A stretch of 48,801 bases of DNA, from assembly GCA_017852395.1 (NCBI GenBank), contig JAFMLE010000017.1, forward strand, positions 1 through 48,801. Reading direction: 5' to 3'. Positions within the stretch are counted from its first letter, which is position 1. The number at the start of each line of letters is the position of its first letter. A model generated the notes under the pieces. It was not told the origin of the DNA. It made no database searches and was given only the letters and a program-made list of their open reading frames with translations. This document shows positions 43,424 to 48,801 of this stretch, in pieces. This stretch comes from Flavobacteriaceae bacterium. GTDB taxonomy: Bacteria; Bacteroidota; Bacteroidia; Flavobacteriales; Flavobacteriaceae. The position numbers were made by a program, and so were the translations under genes.

Positions 43424-44063
43424 AGAAGGTTTTACGATTATTAGTATCAGTTTTTTGTTTACTGCAGCAATCGCATTGGCGGCCAATTATTTTATTGATC
43501 TTGTTTTTCTTCAAAAAACAATCCAAATTGTGGCTTTGGCTTTGCTCATTTTGGTTTTGCAATTTTTTAGAAACCCAAAACGTATAACACCAAAAAATGA
43601 CCATCACATTATTGCCCCCGTAGACGGTAAGGTGGTGGTAATCGAGGAAGTGTTTGAAAAAGAATATTTTAAAGATCAGCGATTGATGGTCTCCATCTTT
43701 ATGTCTCCCATCAATGTTCATGTAACACGGTATGCTATGAGTGGTGAAATTACCTTTAGCAAATACCACCCGGGCAAATATCTTGTGGCCTGGCATCCAA
43801 AAGCATCGGAAGAAAATGAACGAACAACGGTGGTCATGAAAAACAACGCTTTTGGCGAAGTACTCTATCGACAAATTGCTGGAGCATTGGCCCGTCGAAT
43901 TGTTAATTATGCCAAAGTGGGTGATGCAATTGTACAAGGTACCGACGCAGGATTTATTAAATTTGGGTCACGCGTTGATCTATACCTGCCTGTAGGAACT
44001 CCAATCAATGTGGTATTAAATCAAAAAGTAAAAGGCGGAATTGATGTAATTGCCCATACCTGA
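43413..44063 (+). CDS. psd: phosphatidylserine decarboxylase family protein
   Basis: Psd converts phosphatidylserine to phosphatidylethanolamine. The 216-residue protein (start 43413, MFHKEGFT) is the short form, with two N-terminal helices, the IIAPVDGKVVVIEEV segment, SIFMSPINVHVTRYA and the self-cleavage site FGSR in AGFIKFGSRVDLYLP, where the Gly-Ser bond is cut to make the pyruvoyl group. It overlaps cdsA by 11 bases and the ACBP gene by one base (TGATG), so the three are translated together. Confidence 0.92.
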   Translation: MFHKEGFTIISISFLFTAAIALAANYFIDLVFLQKTIQIVALALLILVLQFFRNPKRITPKNDHHIIAPVDGKVVVIEEVFEKEYFKDQRLMVSIFMSPINVHVTRYAMSGEITFSKYHPGKYLVAWHPKASEENERTTVVMKNNAFGEVLYRQIAGALARRIVNYAKVGDAIVQGTDAGFIKFGSRVDLYLPVGTPINVVLNQKVKGGIDVIAHT

Positions 44064-44317
44064 TGAAGGATTTAAAAAATGTATTTAATCAAAAGGTGGA
44101 TCAAATAAATAGCTATCAGGATCCTATACCCCCTGATACGCTATTGAGGCTCTATGCACTTTATAAAAGAGCTACAAATAACACACAAGAACCGGGGAGC
44201 AAAAAACCCATAATCAATGCTTTTAAACTCAATGCATTGTTGCAACTGGGGCGTATTTCTTCTAAAAAAGCAATGAAAGAATATATCCGAGAAGTGGACA
44301 AATTGATCGGCGGCTAA
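44063..44317 (+). CDS. acyl-CoA-binding protein
   Basis: This 84-residue protein resembles acyl-CoA-binding protein (ACBP), a four-helix protein that carries long-chain acyl-CoA. Visible motifs are PPDTLLRLYALYKRATNN (compare D..LL.LYALYKQAT) and the C-terminal SSKKAMKEYIREVDKLIGG. The usual WDAW segment is replaced by NAFKLNALLQL, so the ligand pocket may differ. It follows psd with a one-base overlap, which ties it to phospholipid synthesis. Its stop interlocks with the valS stop (CTAA). Confidence 0.82.
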   Translation: MKDLKNVFNQKVDQINSYQDPIPPDTLLRLYALYKRATNNTQEPGSKKPIINAFKLNALLQLGRISSKKAMKEYIREVDKLIGG

Positions 44318-46950
44318 AGCAATTTGAGACTCTGTTCTAACAGGGCAATTTTTTCTTCGGCGTCAGCGGCTTTTTTTCGCTCCAAAGCAATTACGTTTTC
44401 TGGCGCATTGGCTACAAATTTTTCGTTGCGCAATTTTTTATGTACAGAGGCCAAAAATCCTTTTGCATAACGGAGTTCTTCTTCCATTTTTTTGCGTTCT
44501 TCCTCAGCATCGATTGCTTTTTCTAGAGGCACAAAAAATTCGAGTTGTCCCGATCTAAAACGACCGCCACTGACTTCCTTACTAACCGATTGGTACTCGA
44601 TCTGATCCAAAAATCCCAATGTTTTTACCACGGGTTCATAGGGCAAATGTTCTGGGCTGTTGGTAACCACTAACGAAAGCGGCGCTTTGAAACCAATTTG
44701 ATTTTGTTTTCTAAAATTGCGCAATTGTCCCACCAGATTTTGAATCATTGTAAAACGTTCTAACGCTTGAACATCAATAGTCCCTACCTCTGGCCATTTG
44801 GCAATCAACAAGGCCTCTTTGGGACTGCGTTCTGCAATGGCATGCCAAAGTTCTTCGGTTACAAAAGGCATAAAGGGATGTAACAATTTTAGGTTGTTTT
44901 CAAAAAGAGCGATCAATGCTTCGTGGGTTTTAGCATCTATAGCAGCTCCATAAGGAGGTTTTACAATTTCGAGTAACCACGAACAAAAATCATCCCAAAC
45001 CAGTCGATATGCGGTCATCAAGGCATCAGAAATTCGATACTTTGAAAAATGGTCATTGACGGTTGCTAAAGACTGCGAAAAAGCAGTTTGATACCACTCT
45101 AATGCCATTTGAGAAGCTTGAGGTTGGGGCAATTGGTCATCGACCTCCCAGCCTTGAATCAATCGATAGGCATTCCAGATTTTGTTGGTAAAATTCTTTC
45201 CTTGCTGACAAAGACTTTCGTCAAACAACAAATCATTGCCTGCTGCAGTGCTCAGCATGAGCCCTACCCGAACGGCATCGGCTCCAAACTGATCGATTAG
45301 ACCGAGTGCATCGGGTGAGTTGCCCAATTGTTTGGACATTTTACGGCCCTGTTTGTCTCGTACCAGTCCGGTGAGATATACCTTTTTAAAAGGAGGTGCA
45401 TCCCGCAATTCATAACCGGACATGATCATACGAGCTACCCAGAAAAATAGGATATCTGGGCCTGTAACCAAATCTTGAGTGGGGTAGTAATAATTGATTT
45501 CATCGTTGTCGGGGTGTACCACCCCATCAAAAACCGAAATTGGCCATAACCATGAAGAAAACCAGGTGTCCAATACGTCTTCTTCTTGCTTTAGGTCGGC
45601 TTGGACTAATGTAGCAATTCCTGATTTTTGTCGGGCTTTTTCTAGAGCCTGCTCAGGGGTTTCTGCCACGACATAATCCGCCACTCCCGATCCATAATAA
45701 TAAGCCGGAATACGGTGGCCCCACCAAAGTTGTCTCGAGATGTTCCAATCGCGAATGTTTTCCATCCAATGACGATAGGTGTTTTTGAATTTAGCAGGTA
45801 GCAATTCGATTTCTTCCGATTCCAAGACCGCTTTTATTGCGGGTTGGGCTAGTGCTTCCATTTTCAAAAACCACTGTTCTGAAATACGCGGCTCAATGAT
45901 AGCCTTGGTTCTTTCAGATGTTCCTACTTTGTGGGTATAATTTTCTTTTTTAACAAGTACTCCGAGTGTTTCTAATTCCTTAGTCAAGGATTTGCGAACC
46001 ACAAACCGGTCTTGACCCGCATAATGTACTCCTTCTTGATTGAGGGTGCCATCGGGGTTGAAAATATCTATAAATTGTAATTGATGTTTTTCTCCCAACA
46101 ACTTATCGTTGGGGTCGTGAGCGGGGGTTACCTTTAGACAACCCGTTCCAAATTCTTGCTCTACATAGGTGTCTGTGATTATCGGAACGGTCCTATTGAC
46201 TACCGGGACTATGACTTGTTTGCCGTGGAGGTGAGCAAATCGTTCATCATCTGGATGAATACATACCGCCGTGTCACCAAACAGGGTTTCGGGTCGTGTG
46301 GTCGCAATAACCACATATTCTTCAGAATCTACCACAGCATATTTGATATGATAGAGTTGTCCTGGCTTTTCTTCGTAGATGACCTCTTCGTCCGAAAGGG
46401 TGGTTTGTGCCTCAGGATCCCAGTTGACCATTCGGTAGCCTTTGTATATCAGTCCTTTTTCGTGTAGCTCCACAAACACTTTGATTACGGCCGCGGACAT
46501 ATCGTCGTCGAGCGTAAATTTGGTCCGGTCCCAATCGCAAGAACATCCCAATCGCTTGAGTTGCTCTAAAATGACGCCACCATATTCATGGGTCCATTCC
46601 CAGGCATGTTTTAAAAAATCCTCTCTAGTTAGTGTCTTTTTGTCAATCCCTTCCGATTTGAGCTTGGCCACCACTTTGGCTTCGGTTGCAATAGAAGCAT
46701 GGTCTGTACCGGGCACCCAGCAGGCGTTATAACCTTCCATGCGGGCCTTGCGTATCAAAATATCTTGAAGGGTATTGTTGAGCATATGCCCCATGTGCAA
46801 GACACCTGTGACATTTGGTGGAGGGATGACGATGGTGTAGGGCGTTCGACCGTCGGGTACGGATCTAAAATACTGATGTGACATCCAGTAATCATACCAT
46901 TTTTGTTCCCGTTTTGCGGATTCAAATTTTGATGGAATCTCCCTACCCAT
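44314..46950 (-). CDS. valS: valyl-tRNA synthetase
   Basis: ValS charges tRNA-Val, one copy of which is encoded in this window. The 878-residue class I synthetase has the HIGH-type motif HMGHMLNNTLQD near the N-terminus, the KMSKS-type motif KMSKQLGNSPDALG, the editing domain with ATTRPETLFGDTAVCIHPDDERF, the anticodon-binding domain and a C-terminal coiled coil (EEERKKMEEELRYAKGF...). The length is typical. A good promoter lies 25 bases upstream. Confidence 0.97.
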   Translation of the reverse strand: MGREIPSKFESAKREQKWYDYWMSHQYFRSVPDGRTPYTIVIPPPNVTGVLHMGHMLNNTLQDILIRKARMEGYNACWVPGTDHASIATEAKVVAKLKSEGIDKKTLTREDFLKHAWEWTHEYGGVILEQLKRLGCSCDWDRTKFTLDDDMSAAVIKVFVELHEKGLIYKGYRMVNWDPEAQTTLSDEEVIYEEKPGQLYHIKYAVVDSEEYVVIATTRPETLFGDTAVCIHPDDERFAHLHGKQVIVPVVNRTVPIITDTYVEQEFGTGCLKVTPAHDPNDKLLGEKHQLQFIDIFNPDGTLNQEGVHYAGQDRFVVRKSLTKELETLGVLVKKENYTHKVGTSERTKAIIEPRISEQWFLKMEALAQPAIKAVLESEEIELLPAKFKNTYRHWMENIRDWNISRQLWWGHRIPAYYYGSGVADYVVAETPEQALEKARQKSGIATLVQADLKQEEDVLDTWFSSWLWPISVFDGVVHPDNDEINYYYPTQDLVTGPDILFFWVARMIMSGYELRDAPPFKKVYLTGLVRDKQGRKMSKQLGNSPDALGLIDQFGADAVRVGLMLSTAAGNDLLFDESLCQQGKNFTNKIWNAYRLIQGWEVDDQLPQPQASQMALEWYQTAFSQSLATVNDHFSKYRISDALMTAYRLVWDDFCSWLLEIVKPPYGAAIDAKTHEALIALFENNLKLLHPFMPFVTEELWHAIAERSPKEALLIAKWPEVGTIDVQALERFTMIQNLVGQLRNFRKQNQIGFKAPLSLVVTNSPEHLPYEPVVKTLGFLDQIEYQSVSKEVSGGRFRSGQLEFFVPLEKAIDAEEERKKMEEELRYAKGFLASVHKKLRNEKFVANAPENVIALERKKAADAEEKIALLEQSLKLL

Positions 46951-46975
46951 AATTTTTGGCTTAATTTAGTGTCAA

Positions 46976-47004
46976 CAAAAGTAAGAACCCTAATTGGACT
47001 TCAA
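46976..47004 (-). promoter_or_regulatory. valS promoter
   Basis: On the minus strand TTG (47004-47002), an 18-base spacer and TACTTTTG (46983-46976) match the -33/-7 consensus, 25 bases before the valS ATG. Confidence 0.65.
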
Positions 47005-47070
47005 AAAAATAGTTGTTATTTTATGTATCAAAACCTCTTTTTGATCCCCATCAAAATAAATTCGAATGCG

Positions 47071-47451
47071 ATGAAAAATTTATTCCTCTCCCTAAGCCTT
47101 CTTTTTAGCTTCTTTATTTGTGCACAAGAAAGCCAAGCAGAAATCACTTTTGAAACCGAGTCTATTGATTTTGGTACGGTTACCAAAGGCAGTGACGGTT
47201 TGCGAACTTTTGTGTTTACAAACAGCGGTTCAGAACCGCTCAGCATTGATCAGGTGCGATCGTCCTGTGGTTGTACGATCCCTAAAAAACCAGAAGCCCC
47301 AATTGCACCCGGTGAAAAAGGGGAAATCCAAGTACGGTATGACACCAATCGGTTGGGGGTTTTTAGAAAAACAATCACCGTTACGTCGAATGCTAAAAAC
47401 AAATCAGTAGTAGCCCTCAGAATACAAGGCACGGTCGTAGAAACCCAATAA
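47071..47451 (+). CDS. exported DUF1573 domain protein
   Basis: From the ATG at 47071 the protein has 126 residues: a signal peptide (MKNLFLSLSLLFSFFICAQ) and one DUF1573 domain, with ETESIDFGTVTKGSDGLRTFVFTNSGSEPLSI, the SSCGCTIPKKP cysteine pair and an Ig-like end VALRIQGTVVE. This family is common in Bacteroidetes and has an immunoglobulin-like beta-sandwich; its function is unknown. A longer frame from 46969 would overlap the valS promoter and lacks a proper signal start. Confidence 0.85.
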   Translation: MKNLFLSLSLLFSFFICAQESQAEITFETESIDFGTVTKGSDGLRTFVFTNSGSEPLSIDQVRSSCGCTIPKKPEAPIAPGEKGEIQVRYDTNRLGVFRKTITVTSNAKNKSVVALRIQGTVVETQ

Positions 47452-47455
47452 TGAG

Positions 47456-48784
47456 CTATTCGAGCAGGGAGGTGACCCGAAATGATTTGTGCAAAATGTG
47501 ACCGTCTCTTCTTATTTTGAGTCGCAGTTGTGATCCCGGTTTTATTTGCATCAGTCCATTGATTTGATCGAGCTTTAGAAAGCGTACATTTTTGCCATTT
47601 ACACGCAATAATTGGTCGGATACTTGTATGCCAGATTGGGCGGCAGGAGAATCGGGTCGCACTTGGGCGATGACCACAACAGGGGTTAACCGAATGGTAA
47701 ATTGGTCTCTTAAAAATATTTCAATACTTCCAGTGGTATTGGAGTCTTGATCATTGATCCGGTTTGGGGTGTGCGTCCGTTGCTTTATCATTTCTACGCC
47801 ATCGTGTTCTAAAGAAATCCCACTCATATTGTAATAAAAAGGGGCCTTGACGCGGGTGCTTTTTCGCAGATAGAGTTTTTTGTTGGTGTAGTCCAAAGTG
47901 ACACTAAATCGACTAAGCAACTCTCCACCTATACTGCCCAAACGATCATCTTTTAAAGTCATATTGATCAGTGCATTTTGCTCAGGGTAGGCTACTTTTA
48001 CCTGTTTTAATTTGATAAAATCAAGGTCAAAAACATCTATTTTACTTCGTTTTCCGTAAACATCGCCATTGATTCCATGCCCTAGATAATCTTCAAAAAA
48101 AAGTGGTTCATCAAAGTGGTCCATGCGATTTTCAAACAACCACAGTGCGTCGCTCGAACCGCTATCGAGCAAAAATGTGCCTTCAAAATCTTGATCATTT
48201 TGGGTCACTTTTGCCCGTATCAAAGGCTTGTTATTGTGAAATTCTAACGGAATTTCTTTGAGTTTTTTGGATTTTGGAGCTGTAAAGTTTTCTACTGAAG
48301 AAATTTTAATTTTTTTCTTAGAATAATTGATGGTTGCCACTATATCTTTAAAAAAAGCAGCCCCAATGACCCCATCAATTTGTGTACCCATTTTTTTTGC
48401 AAAGGCATAATTTTCTTTGTCAAACAACAATATGGTTTGATCGTTTAAGGTCATTTTACCAATCCGAATCGCATGGCCTGTGGTTTTATACGCTTCTACA
48501 GGCACTCCCTTTCCCAATCCAGTAATCAATATGGGATGGGTGTCAAAATGGGCAAGATCGGTCTTATGATTCACAAATAGGAGCGTATAATTAACCCCGG
48601 TGTCTAGAATAAAATGAAAACGAATCCCTTGAATATACACAGGGATAATAACCAAGTTATGCGCCAATTCAAAAGGAAGGGTAAATTGCTTTTTTGGGGT
48701 TTCAAAATAGGGAGTTGTTTGGGCTGATAAGGGATTTGAAATTGAAAAAAATGCCAAAAACAGGCTAAAATAGAGGCGTAACAT
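47456..48784 (-). CDS. exported aspartyl protease-like protein with PDZ domain
   Basis: The 442-residue protein begins with a signal peptide (to about PLSAQ) and has two retropepsin/pepsin-like lobes: DTG at 61-63 in FHFILDTGVNYTLL and DSG at 207-209 in TFLLDSGSSDALW. Two such motifs in one chain would let it form the active site without a dimer. A PDZ domain follows at about residues 365-440 (VRPDSPAAQSGIQVSDQLLRVNGK), which may bind C-termini of partner proteins. It is likely periplasmic; substrates are unknown. It converges with the DUF1573 gene four bases away. Confidence 0.83.
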   Translation of the reverse strand: MLRLYFSLFLAFFSISNPLSAQTTPYFETPKKQFTLPFELAHNLVIIPVYIQGIRFHFILDTGVNYTLLFVNHKTDLAHFDTHPILITGLGKGVPVEAYKTTGHAIRIGKMTLNDQTILLFDKENYAFAKKMGTQIDGVIGAAFFKDIVATINYSKKKIKISSVENFTAPKSKKLKEIPLEFHNNKPLIRAKVTQNDQDFEGTFLLDSGSSDALWLFENRMDHFDEPLFFEDYLGHGINGDVYGKRSKIDVFDLDFIKLKQVKVAYPEQNALINMTLKDDRLGSIGGELLSRFSVTLDYTNKKLYLRKSTRVKAPFYYNMSGISLEHDGVEMIKQRTHTPNRINDQDSNTTGSIEIFLRDQFTIRLTPVVVIAQVRPDSPAAQSGIQVSDQLLRVNGKNVRFLKLDQINGLMQIKPGSQLRLKIRRDGHILHKSFRVTSLLE

Positions 48785-48801
48785 GATAAAATTTTAAGGG
48801 C

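Overview
This window is chromosomal core DNA from a member of the Bacteroidota, almost certainly class Flavobacteriia (family Flavobacteriaceae or close to it). The case rests on four things. It carries the type IX secretion / gliding genes porV and gldJ. It has typical flavobacterial neighbourhoods (gldJ-murF; rsfS-ftsH-LUD-cdsA-psd; adk-obgE-mpl divergent from purK-purE). Many genes are preceded by the Bacteroidetes promoter box TAnnTTTG rather than by Shine-Dalgarno sequences. Several reading frames start with TTG. I see no phage, insertion sequence, CRISPR array, rRNA or toxin-antitoxin module. About 50 protein genes and two tRNAs fill the window, and no gene-free stretch exceeds 300 bases (the longest is about 210 bases, between porV and gldJ).

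Layout. 1-7.4 kb: a PaiB-like FMN protein; the leftward operon adk-obgE-mpl; the rightward run purK-purE-M3 oligopeptidase. 7.4-10 kb: an exported amidohydrolase, an exported rhodanese and a UbiA-like membrane protein. 10-16.9 kb: gcvP, a KAS III-like ketosynthase, the MlaE/MlaF lipid ABC transporter pair, a SprT-like metalloprotein and a short-chain dehydrogenase. 16.9-24 kb: pdhC and pdhA (pyruvate dehydrogenase E2 and E1 alpha), porV, gldJ and murF. 24-26.1 kb: a tRNA-Val and a patch of very small, mostly membrane or exported genes, including two micro-proteins (56 and 31 residues) that I translated by hand. 26-32.8 kb: flavin reductase, kynureninase, an O-methyltransferase, tatA, an M1 aminopeptidase, two envelope proteins and tRNA-Gly. 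32.9-39.6 kb: an M15 peptidase, yaaA, rluD, a PASTA protein, ddl, coaD, a Nudix hydrolase, pyrE and birA. 39.6-44.3 kb: the operon rsfS-ftsH-LUD-cdsA-psd-ACBP. 44.3-48.8 kb: valS, a DUF1573 protein and an aspartyl protease with a PDZ domain.

How the genes fit together. Cell-envelope building is the main theme: peptidoglycan synthesis and recycling (mpl, murF, ddl, the M15 peptidase), phospholipid synthesis and transport (cdsA, psd, mlaE/mlaF), and protein export (tatA, porV, gldJ). The rest is housekeeping: purine and pyrimidine synthesis, pyruvate and glycine oxidation, CoA and biotin enzymes, and translation factors.

Most notable observations: (1) porV sits directly beside gldJ with no porU between them, although porU is their usual companion; (2) all eleven convergent gene junctions are packed to within -11 to +7 bp, and five share exactly the same interlocked 4-bp stop-codon overlap; (3) kynU and an O-methyltransferase diverge from a shared palindrome that contains both -33 elements; (4) a cluster of micro-proteins and a stand-alone TonB-plug-like protein lies beside tRNA-Val. 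I found no clear evidence of an entirely new multi-gene system.
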